A stretch of DNA of 64,000 nucleotides from an uncultured Prevotella sp. (GTDB taxonomy: Bacteria; Bacteroidota; Bacteroidia; Bacteroidales; Bacteroidaceae), in assembly GCA_946188165.1 (NCBI GenBank), contig CAMHTW010000010.1:1-64000 (forward strand). Reading direction: 5' to 3'. The translations under genes were made by a program, and so were the position numbers. Every line of letters starts with the position of its first letter. Within the stretch, counting starts at the first letter, position 1. The notes under the pieces are model-generated. The model made no database searches and was not told the DNA's origin. It saw only the letters and a program-made list of their open reading frames with translations. Shown one piece after another: positions 1-8,323 of this stretch.

Positions 1-1037
1 TGGTACGCTCCTGGTTGAACCACTTCATAAAACGCTTCTGCAACCAAGAGAGACCATCCCAATCGGGCTGAGAGCCATCGGGGAAATAGAACTCACCGAA
101 GATGCTCTGGAAATAGTACTTGTCGTAGTAGGCTACATTCCAGAACACAGCCTGGTAGTTACGGGCACCCGTAGGCTGGTTGAGGGTATAGACAATCTGC
201 TCGAAGTAGTCGGTAATGACCTTGTCAATGGTGCGCTTCTTCAACGAGAGGTCAGCCTGCTGGTCGGGATGTTGCCAGTAGTCCTTACCATATTCCTTGC
301 CAATGAAGTAGTTCATATACATCAGGAACTCAGGCGTGGCACAGGCACCAGACAACATGGAGCTGACCATGAACACCATGTTGACGAAGCCACCGGCAAA
401 CGACTTCAAGTTTGTGGGGGCAGTAGAGTTGCCGCCAATGGCCGTCGTACCATTAATAAGCCAAGGATACATCGTGATAGAGGCACAGTAGTTGGCCAGC
501 GATGTCTCGTCGTTCTTATATATAAAATGGTGGGTCAGCTTGTCAATGTACTCGTTAGCCAACTCCTTGCCGTACATCTTCTTAATGCGGTCCACCAACA
601 AACGACGGTTCAGGCGGATGAAGTTCGATTTGGGCAACTCGCCAATCAGTGTGGCAATATTCTTGTGCTCCACATTGGCATTAGCATCGTACTTCGAACC
701 CGTAGCAGCGTTGACGGATTCGGTGTACTCAGAGAGGAACATCATCTTCTCCAGTGTGTCACGGTCTTCAGAGTGTTCCTGACGATAAAGGATAAACGAC
801 TTAGCCACCTTGTAGAAACCTTCGCGCATCAGCGCCTCTTCCACCTGGTTCTGAATGTCTTCCACCTTGATGTCGTCGTGCATGTCCAGATGACTCAGAA
901 TCTTCGAGACCGTTCCGAGGTCAGCCGGTTCGTCAACACTCTCGAATGCCTTCACTATAGCATTCATGATTTTGTCTAAAGAGAAGCGATCCTTGGAGCC
1001 GTCACGCTTCGTAATGGTAAAATTTTTAATTTCCATT
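1..1037 (-). CDS. nrdD: Anaerobic ribonucleoside-triphosphate reductase, N-terminal part (cut by window edge)
   Basis: The frame is open from the ATG at 1037 to the window edge, so it is missing from the ORF track. The 345 visible residues start MEIKNFTITKRDGSKDRF, an ATP-cone (allosteric nucleotide-binding domain, roughly residues 3-95). This is followed by the start of the glycyl-radical reductase domain, with the stretches GTTAIGGNSTAPTNLKSFAGG and NQPTGARNYQAVFWN. The enzyme reduces NTPs to dNTPs under anaerobic conditions and is activated by the radical-SAM protein NrdG, which would lie off the window to the left if adjacent. The start is fixed by the beginning of the ATP-cone and by a promoter and 190-nt leader upstream. 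Family assignment is from recognised sequence; the C-terminal glycyl-radical loop is not visible here. Confidence 0.95.
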
Positions 1038-1233
1038 GTATGTATTTCTCTATCTTATTGGTTTTAATTAAGCTTTCTCGTTTGACTAAGGTTACCTTTG
1101 GCAACCACCCTGTCGCGTGGCCAATCAAGCAAACTTGATGGCGTTCGTCTTTCGGGAAGGTTTTCCGTTTTGGACAACTTTTCGTCTTCGGATTTCCAAA
1201 AAGTTTTCCGTTTTGGAAAATCCGATTCGGTTG
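1038..1233 (-). promoter_or_regulatory. Structured 5' leader of nrdD
   Basis: The leader holds three pieces of symmetry. An inverted repeat TTTCCAAAA / TTTTGGAAA lies at 1193-1219, and part of it (TTTTCCGTTTTGGA) recurs directly at 1161-1174. A hairpin of about 9 bp with one bulge lies at 1120-1142 (GCCAATCAAG / CTTGATGGC on the plus strand). A 7-bp hairpin with one G-U pair lies at 1090-1106 (GGTTACC / GGCAACC). I do not recognise a known riboswitch class. The repeats could be binding sites of an anaerobiosis or dNTP-responsive regulator; they do not fit the NrdR box I know. The rest of the 352-bp gap to the next gene (1267-1389) shows no clear plus-strand promoter. Confidence 0.45.
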
Positions 1234-1266
1234 CAAAGATACGAATAATAACTAAAATATCCTAAA
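1234..1266 (-). promoter_or_regulatory. Bacteroidetes-type promoter of nrdD
   Basis: On the minus strand TATCTTTG (1241-1234) matches the -7 consensus TAnnTTTG, and TTTAG (1266-1262) lies 20 nt upstream as a -33 box. Transcription would start near 1227, leaving a leader of about 190 nt before the nrdD ATG at 1037. Confidence 0.7.
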
Positions 1267-1389
1267 GTTTTTGACGAGATTTTTTGCAAAAAATAGTTAA
1301 TAAAAGACAATTCGTCGATAGTGATTACTAAACCTAAGCTCGTACGTCTTTAATATATAAGCAGATAACGACAAACTATTAAAGTGTAT

Positions 1390-2286
1390 ATGAACAACAG
1401 CAAGTATCACGGCGTGGTGGTGCCAATGGTCACCCCCGTCACTCAGGACGGACAACTCGACGTGGAAGCCATTAAGAGAATCATCAACTTCTTTGCAGAC
1501 AATAAGGTATCGCCTCTGCTCATGGGAACCACGGGTGAAGGCAATAGTGTCAGTCAGGCAGATGGACAGCTGTTCGTTGACACAGCGGTAAAGGCCGCCA
1601 ACGAACGTATCTTGATTTATGCCGGCCTCACAGGCAACTGCTTTGCCGAGCAGGTACAGCAAGCCGAGATCTACTCAGCCTTGGGAGCCGACGTCATTGT
1701 AGCCACGCTGCCTACCTATTATACGCTGACCCCAGAGCAGATGTACGAATACTACAAAACGCTGGCCGACTGCATCACAGGACCGCTGATGCTCTATAAT
1801 ATTCTGGCCACGACACACATGAGTATTCCCGTAGATGTCATTCGCCGACTGGCCGACCATCCGAACATCGTTGGCTTGAAGGACTCGGAGCGCGACTTGG
1901 AGCGTATGGCACAGTGTATCGAGATTGCCCAGGGACGCGACGACTTCGCCTACTTCTGCGGTTGGGCTGCACAATCGGCACACTCATTGGAACTGGGTGG
2001 TAACGGCATCGTACCCTCGACGGGTAACTTCGTGCCAGAGATGTTCCAGCAACTCTACGATGCTGCCGTGGCTGGCGATATGGCTACTGCCAACCGCTTG
2101 CAGGATGAAACCAACGAGATTGCCAAAATCTACCAAAAGGACCGCACGCTTGGGCAAAGTCTGACAGCCCTGAAAGTGATGATGCAGACCAAGGGTCTCT
2201 GCGAACCGTGGATGCTCATGCCACTGACTCGCCTTTCCGCCAATGAAGAACAAACTATAATAGATAAGGTAAATGCATTGGGTTGA
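1390..2286 (+). CDS. DapA/N-acetylneuraminate lyase family aldolase
   Basis: Class I (Schiff-base) aldolase of the dihydrodipicolinate synthase superfamily, about 299 residues, the usual length. The GTTGEG substrate-carboxylate loop is near residue 47, the catalytic Tyr in LYN is Y136, and the Schiff-base Lys in GLKDS is K164. These spacings match E. coli DapA closely. The ORF track begins at a GTG (1384), but the ATG at 1390 (MNNSKYHG) is the more natural start. The gene overlaps the next one, a sodium symporter, by 14 nt, so the two are translationally linked. With a C4-acid kinase and a PdxA homologue nearby, it more likely cleaves or forms a 2-keto-3-deoxy sugar acid than makes lysine. 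Sialate lyase is another option. The substrate is inference. Confidence 0.88.
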   Translation: MNNSKYHGVVVPMVTPVTQDGQLDVEAIKRIINFFADNKVSPLLMGTTGEGNSVSQADGQLFVDTAVKAANERILIYAGLTGNCFAEQVQQAEIYSALGADVIVATLPTYYTLTPEQMYEYYKTLADCITGPLMLYNILATTHMSIPVDVIRRLADHPNIVGLKDSERDLERMAQCIEIAQGRDDFAYFCGWAAQSAHSLELGGNGIVPSTGNFVPEMFQQLYDAAVAGDMATANRLQDETNEIAKIYQKDRTLGQSLTALKVMMQTKGLCEPWMLMPLTRLSANEEQTIIDKVNALG

Positions 2287-3838
2287 CTATATCATCGTAC
2301 TGCTGTCCATTTTGGCAGCTATCGGCACAGGCGTCTATTTTGCCCATAAGCAGAAGGACACCTCACAGTACTTTGCAGGCGGTGGCAAGATTCCTGCATG
2401 GGCTGTGGGCATCTCCATCTTTGCCACACTGATTTCGAGCGTCACGTTTCTCGCCTACCCCGGCGCTGCGTATGCCGGCAACTGGATATTACTGGTACAG
2501 GGCCTCATGGTACCCATCGTGCTGGTAGCCCTCATTGGCGTCATTGTACCGCTGTTCCGTAAAGTCATACGTTTGTCGACCTACGAATACTTCGAGCGTC
2601 GCTTTGGACTGTTTGCCCGTTTGTACTCATCGTTTGCCTTTACGTTAGGGCACTTCTCGAAGGCTGGCACAGTCTTCTTCCTCGTCTCGATGGCCCTGGC
2701 CACCTTCCTGAATATCAATATCTATACCATTGTACTGGTGCTGGGCATTACCATCATTATCCTGACACTGTTTGGTGGCATGGAGGCCATCGTCTGGATG
2801 GACGTCGCTCAAGGCTTCCTGCTCATCGGTGGCGGCATCATCTGTATCGCCATCCTGCTGTTCGGTATTGAGGGCGGTCCTGCTGAAACGTTCCGTATAG
2901 CCTCGGAATACAACAAGATAGATTTTGGGCCATACGACTGGAGCCTCTCAGAGCTTTGCTTCCTGGTGATGGTGCTCAACGGCATCTTCTATGCCTTGCA
3001 GAAGTATGGCACCGATCAGACTATCGTACAGCGCTATCTGGCAGCAAAGAACGACCACGAGGCCAAGAAGGCGGCATACATCGGTGTACTGATGTCTGTA
3101 CCCATCTGGGCCCTGTTTATGTTCATCGGTACAGCACTCTTTGCCTATTACCATGCGCAGGGTGCTCCCCTCTTGCCCGAAGGCATCAAGGCCGACGAGG
3201 TCTTCCCCTACTTTATCGCCCATGAACTGCCCGTCGGCATTCGCGGCCTTATCATTGCCGCCCTTGCCGCAGCCGCTATCTCGTCACTCGACTCTGACCT
3301 GAACTGTCTATCGGCTATTGCCGTACAGGACTACTACAAACGTTTCTGTAAGGATGCCACAGACCAACAGCAGCTACGATTTGGCAAATGGATGGTCGTG
3401 GTTTCGGGTGCAGGTGCCATCGGTGTGGCCAGCCTATATATTTTCTGGGGTGGAGAGGGCGTGTTGGGTGCACTGTTCTCCCTTTATGCTATCTTCTCGG
3501 CAGGTATCGTAGGCATCTTTATCCTCGGACTGTTCAGTCGTCGGGCCAACAAGCAAGGTCTGTATATCGGTATTGCTGCAGCTGTGCTGTTTACGGCCTA
3601 TGCCGTGCTGACGTCAACGAAGGTGGACATGGACGGCGACGGCGTGAAGCAGACACTACTCGACCTGGGTGACTGGAACTTCAGTCATCATAAATATATG
3701 TTAGGCGTGTATAGCCATCTCATCGTTCTTGTTGTTGGCTATGTAGCCAGCTATTGTTTCAAGACACCGCTGGCCGACAAGGAACTCACGATTTGGGGCT
3801 ATTTGGAAGATAAGGAGACACAACGCGCTGCTTCCTAA
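2273..3838 (+). CDS. Sodium/solute symporter (SSS/SLC5 family)
   Basis: 521 residues with about 13 hydrophobic segments. The N-terminus has the SSS-type stretch SQYFAGGGKIPAWAVGIS followed by FATLISSVTFLAYPG, and the conserved AALAAAAISSLDSDLN region is near residue 330. Members import a small solute (sugar, sugar acid, sialic acid, iodide and others) with Na+. The start codon lies inside the end of the DapA-family gene (14-nt overlap), so this is very probably the importer of that enzyme's substrate or its precursor. The C-terminal coding region overlaps the tail of the convergent acyltransferase gene by 53 nt. The exact substrate cannot be read from the sequence. Confidence 0.92.
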   Translation: MHWVDYIIVLLSILAAIGTGVYFAHKQKDTSQYFAGGGKIPAWAVGISIFATLISSVTFLAYPGAAYAGNWILLVQGLMVPIVLVALIGVIVPLFRKVIRLSTYEYFERRFGLFARLYSSFAFTLGHFSKAGTVFFLVSMALATFLNINIYTIVLVLGITIIILTLFGGMEAIVWMDVAQGFLLIGGGIICIAILLFGIEGGPAETFRIASEYNKIDFGPYDWSLSELCFLVMVLNGIFYALQKYGTDQTIVQRYLAAKNDHEAKKAAYIGVLMSVPIWALFMFIGTALFAYYHAQGAPLLPEGIKADEVFPYFIAHELPVGIRGLIIAALAAAAISSLDSDLNCLSAIAVQDYYKRFCKDATDQQQLRFGKWMVVVSGAGAIGVASLYIFWGGEGVLGALFSLYAIFSAGIVGIFILGLFSRRANKQGLYIGIAAAVLFTAYAVLTSTKVDMDGDGVKQTLLDLGDWNFSHHKYMLGVYSHLIVLVVGYVASYCFKTPLADKELTIWGYLEDKETQRAAS

Positions 3839-4736
3839 AGAACAAAGGCGATATTCTTAAGACATCCATCAGATAGCCAATAGCCAAACTGCCACTGATG
3901 CAGACCACGAGCGAGGCTATCAGGAACAGTATGCCCGTTTTGTCAAACGCTAAATAAGGCACCAGCTGTTTGCATAGAATCGTGAATATCGGCGAGAAGA
4001 CGTAGAGCAACAGGCTATTTCTGCCCAAGAAACCCATGACGTTTAAGACCGTCCGGTGGGAATATCTGAATAAGAAAAGGCAACCACTGATGACGAGATA
4101 GACGATGAAGAGTCCACCCAACGTTGCCGTACTCAGATATGCTGGTTCACAGATGAGCAGCGCAAAAGCCAGTATGGCGAATGCTGACGGAAGAAAAAAA
4201 CGCGTGAACGCCGTCTGACTTTGGCGCAGGACAGCCCCTATCAGGAAATACATAGCCAACGGAAACGAGAGGATGCCCAACACATAAGAGCAGAAATAGT
4301 AGACAAGTCCCATCAGTATCATGCGTGAGATGATGGGGATAGTCGTCCCTACGACCAAACGATAGGTCAAGCCACAGAGTATCAGCGTATGCAGATACCA
4401 GTAAGGCCCTAAGGGATGGAGCAGCAGCTTGTCGAAGAAAACACCAGCGGTCAGATGATCGATATGTTCATTGATAGGCAACAACGAGGCCATGACGGTA
4501 TAGCTACTCTCCATGACCAGATAGGGTATGACCAGTCCGACTATTGTGAGCATAAAAGCACCCCACTTCTTACTGATGTTCATCAGATAGCCCGAAATAA
4601 CCAGGAATACTGGCATGTGGAAGGTATATACCACTTGCTTGGCATAGGGATAGAGATGCTCGAAATACACCAAGTGGAAGGTAATGACCAGAATGATCAT
4701 CACACCCTTCAAATAATCCAGTTCCTTTATACGCAT
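3786..4736 (-). CDS. Membrane acyltransferase, Acyl_transf_3 family
   Basis: About 316 residues and ten predicted hydrophobic segments. The N-terminus RIKELDYLKGVMIILVITFH is the typical start of acyltransferase family 3 (LDxLKG...FH with the conserved His), and PVFLVISGYL follows. Such proteins O-acylate sugars, glycans or other small acceptors at the inner membrane. The start at 4736 is chosen over the ORF-track Met at 4766 because the latter lies inside a good promoter -7 box (4764-4771) and would be upstream of the transcription start. The gene runs against its neighbours and splits the plus-strand sugar-acid cluster. Its last 53 nt overlap the symporter gene tail to tail, which fits insertion as a single unit. 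The acceptor is unknown. Confidence 0.85.
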   Translation of the reverse strand: MRIKELDYLKGVMIILVITFHLVYFEHLYPYAKQVVYTFHMPVFLVISGYLMNISKKWGAFMLTIVGLVIPYLVMESSYTVMASLLPINEHIDHLTAGVFFDKLLLHPLGPYWYLHTLILCGLTYRLVVGTTIPIISRMILMGLVYYFCSYVLGILSFPLAMYFLIGAVLRQSQTAFTRFFLPSAFAILAFALLICEPAYLSTATLGGLFIVYLVISGCLFLFRYSHRTVLNVMGFLGRNSLLLYVFSPIFTILCKQLVPYLAFDKTGILFLIASLVVCISGSLAIGYLMDVLRISPLFFRKQRVVSPYLPNSPKS

Positions 4737-4763
4737 ACTCTTTTGAATGAGATAAAGTTGGTG

Positions 4764-4795
4764 CAAAGTTACGAATAAGGCGGCAAACAGCCAAA
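4764..4795 (-). promoter_or_regulatory. Promoter of the acyltransferase gene
   Basis: On the minus strand TAACTTTG (4771-4764) is a perfect TAnnTTTG -7 box, and TTTGG (4795-4791) sits about 20 nt upstream as the -33 box. The predicted start near 4757 is about 20 nt before the ATG at 4736, and this decides the start codon. Confidence 0.75.
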
Positions 4796-4874
4796 TTTTG
4801 GCTGGAAAAGTTAATGGGTAAGGATGACATTACACGCGCGTATCCGTCTATTATTTATAACAAAACAACAAGAT

Positions 4875-6029
4875 ATGAAAGCAATCACATTATTGCAGCC
4901 ACAGAAGATCGTATTCGGTACGGGCTGCATCGAGACATTCACAGAAGACTACAAGAAGATGGGCTTGCAGCGCCTGATGGTGCTGACGGCCCCCCCTATC
5001 CTACCCTTCATTGAAGAGCCATTGGTAAACCTCAAGGCGGCAGGTGTCAGCATAGAAATATTCCAGAATATCCTGGCTGAGCCTACCGTCAACGACTTCA
5101 AGAAGATTCTGGAGGTAGCCCGACAGTTCAAGGCCGACAGCGTGGTGGGTATCGGAGGTGGCAGCGTGCTCGACGTGACGAAACTCGTGGCAAACCTCAC
5201 CCACAACCCCTCTCCGATTGGCGAGGGGAGTGACATGTTCCAGCCAGGATTTATCAAGAAACGCGGCCTGTGGTTTGCCTGTCTGCCCACGACGGCGGGA
5301 ACGGGCAGCGAGGTGTCGCCTAATGCCATCCTTCTGGACGAGCGCGACCACCTGAAAAAAGGCATTGTATCGCCCTACCTCATTGCCGATGCCGCTTACG
5401 TGGACCCCAAACTGACGTGGACAGTACCCTCAAAAGTGACTGCCGATACGGGTATGGACGCCCTGACACACTGTATCGAAGCCTACACCAACAAGTTCGC
5501 ACATCCCTCTGTCGATATCTACGCCCTGCAAGGCATTCGTCTGATTGCTGCCAATCTGGAGCGTGCCGTGAAGGATGGCAAGGATGTGGAGGCACGCGAG
5601 GCACTGGCCTTTGGTTCGCTGTATGGCGGACTATGTTTAGGCCCTGTGAATACGGCCGCTGTCCATGCGCTGAGCTACCCACTCGGTGGCGAGTTCCACA
5701 TTCCCCACGGTCTGTCGAATGCCATCCTGCTTCCCAGTGTTTTGAAGTTCAATATGCCTGCCAATATCAAGCGGCACGCAGATGTAGCGATTGCCTTAGG
5801 GTGTGAACCAGGGACTAACGACGAAGAGACGGCCCTGCGTGGTGTTGAGTTCATCTATCGCTTGGCTGAAGCCGTGGGTATTCCCAAGAAACTGACCGAT
5901 CTGGGCATCCCCCAGACAGCTGTACCAGGTATGGCTAAAGCTGCTATGCAGGTACAGCGCCTGCTGAAGAACAATCCAAGAGAAGTAACAGAACAAGACG
6001 CAAGAAATATTTATAATTCCCTATACTAA
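4875..6029 (+). CDS. Iron-containing alcohol dehydrogenase
   Basis: 384 residues of the Fe-ADH (group III) family. Visible motifs are GGGSVLDVTK (nucleotide binding), TTAGTGSEVSP, DTGMDALTHCIEAY (metal-ligand Asp/His region) and GEFHIPHG (metal-ligand His residues). The ORF-track start at 4824 adds 17 residues with no family match, and the ATG at 4875 (MKAITLLQPQKIVFG) is the family-like start. The enzyme oxidises or reduces a small alcohol, aldehyde or hydroxy acid with NAD(P). Its stop overlaps the ATG of the PdxA homologue (TAATG), so the two are coupled. A GC-rich palindromic element encodes residues around HNPSPIGEGSDM in the loop before the TTAGTGSE motif. The substrate is unknown; the context suggests a C4 sugar acid or the derived semialdehyde. 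Confidence 0.92.
   Translation: MKAITLLQPQKIVFGTGCIETFTEDYKKMGLQRLMVLTAPPILPFIEEPLVNLKAAGVSIEIFQNILAEPTVNDFKKILEVARQFKADSVVGIGGGSVLDVTKLVANLTHNPSPIGEGSDMFQPGFIKKRGLWFACLPTTAGTGSEVSPNAILLDERDHLKKGIVSPYLIADAAYVDPKLTWTVPSKVTADTGMDALTHCIEAYTNKFAHPSVDIYALQGIRLIAANLERAVKDGKDVEAREALAFGSLYGGLCLGPVNTAAVHALSYPLGGEFHIPHGLSNAILLPSVLKFNMPANIKRHADVAIALGCEPGTNDEETALRGVEFIYRLAEAVGIPKKLTDLGIPQTAVPGMAKAAMQVQRLLKNNPREVTEQDARNIYNSLY
5200..5232 (+). repeat. GC-rich palindromic element inside the Fe-ADH gene
   Basis: CCCCTC and GAGGGG arms face each other across about 10 nt, preceded by ACCCACAA. This resembles the elements in the PdxA, kinase and RluA genes in reversed orientation. It is read in frame as NPSPIGEGS, in a position where other Fe-ADHs have an unrelated loop. 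Confidence 0.55.
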
Positions 6030-7114
6030 TGAATAACGTAACACCATCTCCCCTCCTGCACGGGAGGGGCCGGGGGTGGGTCTCTCCCATATTGGCCATC
6101 ACGATGGGCGACCCCGCAGGCATAGGTCCTGAGATTACCGTTCGCGCCCTAAACCGCAAAGAGACTTACGAGAAGTGTCGCCCCGTTGTTACTGGCGACG
6201 CTGCCATTATGCAAGAGGCCGTCAAACTGTTGGGCTTCGACCTGCAAGTGAATGCCATCAGCCATGTGAAAGATGCCAAGTTCAAGTACGGCACCATCGA
6301 CGTCATCGACTTGAAGTGTGTCGACCTCGCCACCTTCGAGTTCGGCAAGGTGCAGGCCCAATGCGGCAATGCCGCCTTCCAATATATCAAGAAAGCCATT
6401 GAGTTAGCGATGGCTAATGAGGTGGATGGCACCGTGACAGCTCCACTGAACAAGGAGGCACTGAACTTAGCGGGCCATCACTACGACGGACATACAGAGA
6501 TTTACGCCACGTTTACGAATACAAAGAAATATGCCATGATGCTGGCTGACGAGAACATCCGCGTCATCCACGTCTCGACCCATGTGCCTTTGCGCAAGGC
6601 TTGTGATCTGGTAAAGAAGGCCCGCGTCATTGAGTGCGTAGAACTCATTGACGATGCCTGCCGTCAGTTTGGCATTGAGAAGCCCCACATCGGTGTGGCC
6701 GGCCTCAACCCCCATAGCAGCGAGAATGGCATGTTTGGCTATGAGGAGGCCGAGGAGATTATCCCCGCCATTGAGGAGTTGCGCCAGCGTGGTTTCGACG
6801 TTGACGGCCCCGTACCCCCTGACAGTATCTTTGCCAAGGCTAAATGCGGCCAGTTCGACGGATGTGTGGCCATGTACCACGACCAGGGGCACATCCCCCT
6901 AAAGGTCTGCGCTTTCAACTGGAACAAGGAAACGGGCAAGATGGATTCAGCCAGTGGTGTGAACATCACGCTGGGCCTGCCCATCATCCGCGTCTCTGTG
7001 GATCACGGCACCGCTTTCGACGTGGCCGGCAAAGGCATTGCTAACGATTCAGCTATGACGCTGTCGATAGACTATGCCACACGCATGGCCATCTATCGGA
7101 AAAGGAAGATGTAA
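6029..7114 (+). CDS. pdxA2: PdxA-family 4-phosphate dehydrogenase (PdxA2-like)
   Basis: 361 residues. The family start PILAITMGDPAGIGPEI appears at about residue 20. The TAPLNKEAL motif and the three His metal ligands (HYDGHTEIYA, HDQGHIPLKV, VDHGTAFDVAG) are all present. PdxA itself oxidises 4-phosphohydroxy-L-threonine in B6 synthesis. PdxA2 proteins encoded next to DUF1537 kinases oxidatively decarboxylate D-threonate or related 4-phosphates to dihydroxyacetone phosphate. Because the DUF1537 kinase gene follows after 12 nt, the PdxA2 role is favoured (inference). The N-terminal extension PSPLLHGRGRGWVS is not part of the family. It is encoded by a GC-rich palindromic element inserted right after the start codon, in frame. 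The start overlaps the ADH stop as TAATG. Confidence 0.85.
   Translation: MNNVTPSPLLHGRGRGWVSPILAITMGDPAGIGPEITVRALNRKETYEKCRPVVTGDAAIMQEAVKLLGFDLQVNAISHVKDAKFKYGTIDVIDLKCVDLATFEFGKVQAQCGNAAFQYIKKAIELAMANEVDGTVTAPLNKEALNLAGHHYDGHTEIYATFTNTKKYAMMLADENIRVIHVSTHVPLRKACDLVKKARVIECVELIDDACRQFGIEKPHIGVAGLNPHSSENGMFGYEEAEEIIPAIEELRQRGFDVDGPVPPDSIFAKAKCGQFDGCVAMYHDQGHIPLKVCAFNWNKETGKMDSASGVNITLGLPIIRVSVDHGTAFDVAGKGIANDSAMTLSIDYATRMAIYRKRKM
6048..6083 (+). repeat. GC-rich palindromic element inside pdxA2
   Basis: CTCCCCTCC and GGAGGGG arms are separated by a few bases and followed by GCCGGGGGTGGGTCT. The core GGGAGGGGCYGGGGGTGGGT is shared almost exactly with the element at 26643-26680 in the RluA gene. 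It is translated in frame as part of the PdxA N-terminus. Confidence 0.75.
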
Positions 7115-7126
7115 GAAGGAAGAGGG

Positions 7127-8206
7127 ATGATAGTCATTGCTGACGACATCACAGGTGCTGCAGAGATAGCAGGTATCGCCTTCTCGAAAGGACAGGAGGT
7201 GCGCCTGCTTTGCAGTCATTCTGTAAACTGCGACAGTGTCGCAGTAAACGGGATAACCGTGATTGCCACCGACACCCGTTCCACGTCGGAGGCTGAGGCC
7301 GTTGCAGAAACTCGCCATCTAGTAAGCCCCCTCTTTGGGGAGGGGGATGGGGGGAGGCTCCTCTTCAAAAAGACCGACTCTGCCCTACGTGGTCACGTAG
7401 TAGCAGAGCTTACAGCACTAATGGAATCCACGGGCTATCAAAGGGCCGTCTATCTGCCAGCCAATCCCACCAAGGGACGTGTCATCAAGAATGGCTTATA
7501 TTATATAAATAAGGTACCCATACACGAGACGGCTTTCAGCTATGACCCAGAATTCCCTGCCAAGACCTCCGTGCTGAAGGAACGTTTCCCTGATGCAGAG
7601 GCCAACGGCATCATCATGCCCGACGCTGAAAGCATGGACGACATCCGAACCATCATCGGCTTATATAACGATGGAAAGACGCTCTTTGCCGGTGCAGCCG
7701 ACCTGTTTTCTGCCTTATTGGAAATGACTCCTAATGACACCCCTCATCTCTCATCTCTCAACTCTCATCACTCATCTCTCAACTCCGCCATCATCCTTTG
7801 CGGCTCTACCCAGAGCAAGCCCCTGGACTGGGGCATTCCCATTGCCCCTATGCCTCGCGACATATATGACGGCAACGAAGACATCAGCCTATGGGACACC
7901 AGTGCATACAAAGAAAAACACAGTCTCATCCTGACGATGCCTTATACCCACCGCACAGGCAAGGCTGCTGCCGTCCACCTGCGCACCATGATGGCCCGGA
8001 AGACCAAGGAACTCATTACCTACCACCGTCCTGACCACCTGATTATCGAAGGTGGTGCCACCGCGTGGGCCACCTTACAGACCCTTGGCTGGTCACAATT
8101 TCAGATAGTCAACCAGATTGCTCCCGGCGTGGTTCAGATGCGTGCTGAAAACGGAACATACATCACCCTCAAGCCTGGCAGCTACCCATGGGGGCGAAAG
8201 GTATAA
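7127..8206 (+). CDS. Four-carbon acid sugar kinase (DUF1537 family)
   Basis: 359 residues. The N-terminal domain begins IVIADDITGAAEIAG (substrate-binding DDxTGA motif). LLFKKTDSALRGHVVAE follows (conserved KtDStLRG). The C-terminal domain holds IIEGGATAWA and ends YITLKPGSYPWG, the nucleotide-binding hallmark of this family. Known members phosphorylate threonate, erythronate or related acids at C4, giving the substrate of PdxA2-type dehydrogenases; such a gene lies immediately upstream. Two insertions look recent: SPLFGEGDGGR (palindromic element, 7326-7358) and SSLNSHHSSLNS (TC-rich tandem repeat, 7742-7785). Both are in frame and lie between conserved blocks, so the enzyme may still be active. 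Confidence 0.88.
   Translation: MIVIADDITGAAEIAGIAFSKGQEVRLLCSHSVNCDSVAVNGITVIATDTRSTSEAEAVAETRHLVSPLFGEGDGGRLLFKKTDSALRGHVVAELTALMESTGYQRAVYLPANPTKGRVIKNGLYYINKVPIHETAFSYDPEFPAKTSVLKERFPDAEANGIIMPDAESMDDIRTIIGLYNDGKTLFAGAADLFSALLEMTPNDTPHLSSLNSHHSSLNSAIILCGSTQSKPLDWGIPIAPMPRDIYDGNEDISLWDTSAYKEKHSLILTMPYTHRTGKAAAVHLRTMMARKTKELITYHRPDHLIIEGGATAWATLQTLGWSQFQIVNQIAPGVVQMRAENGTYITLKPGSYPWGRKV
7326..7358 (+). repeat. GC-rich palindromic element inside the DUF1537 kinase gene
   Basis: CCCCCTC-TTTG-GGGAGGGGG arms followed by ATGGGGGGAGG. It encodes an in-frame SPLFGEGDGG segment just before the conserved LLFKKTDSALRG block. Confidence 0.65.
7742..7785 (+). repeat. TC-rich tandem repeat inside the kinase gene
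   Basis: Copies of CTCATCTCTCAACT are repeated about three times and read in frame as a Ser/His/Leu/Asn-rich stretch. It resembles the TTTCTCAATTTCTCAT repeats found between other genes of this window. Confidence 0.6.
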
Positions 8207-8323
8207 AATAAAAGAGACCGTCAAAGAAGTCTAACAACGCTACGAAGGTGTCACATGGTACGTTCAAACCATACTAAACGCCTTGTTTGCAATGACAGAG
8301 CCAGGCAGTAAGTGCTTGCTATT

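Noticed and set aside
269-979. Plus-strand ORF of 236 aa over the nrdD region
   Set aside because: It is the antisense shadow of nrdD; its translation shows no family features, while the minus strand gives a clear ATP-cone and reductase sequence.
4737-4766. ORF-track start of the acyltransferase at 4766
   Set aside because: The codon overlaps the -7 box and is upstream of the predicted transcription start.
8207-8323. Possible terminator between the convergent kinase genes
   Set aside because: Only a 5-bp ATGGT/ACCAT pairing was seen with no U-run; too weak to call.
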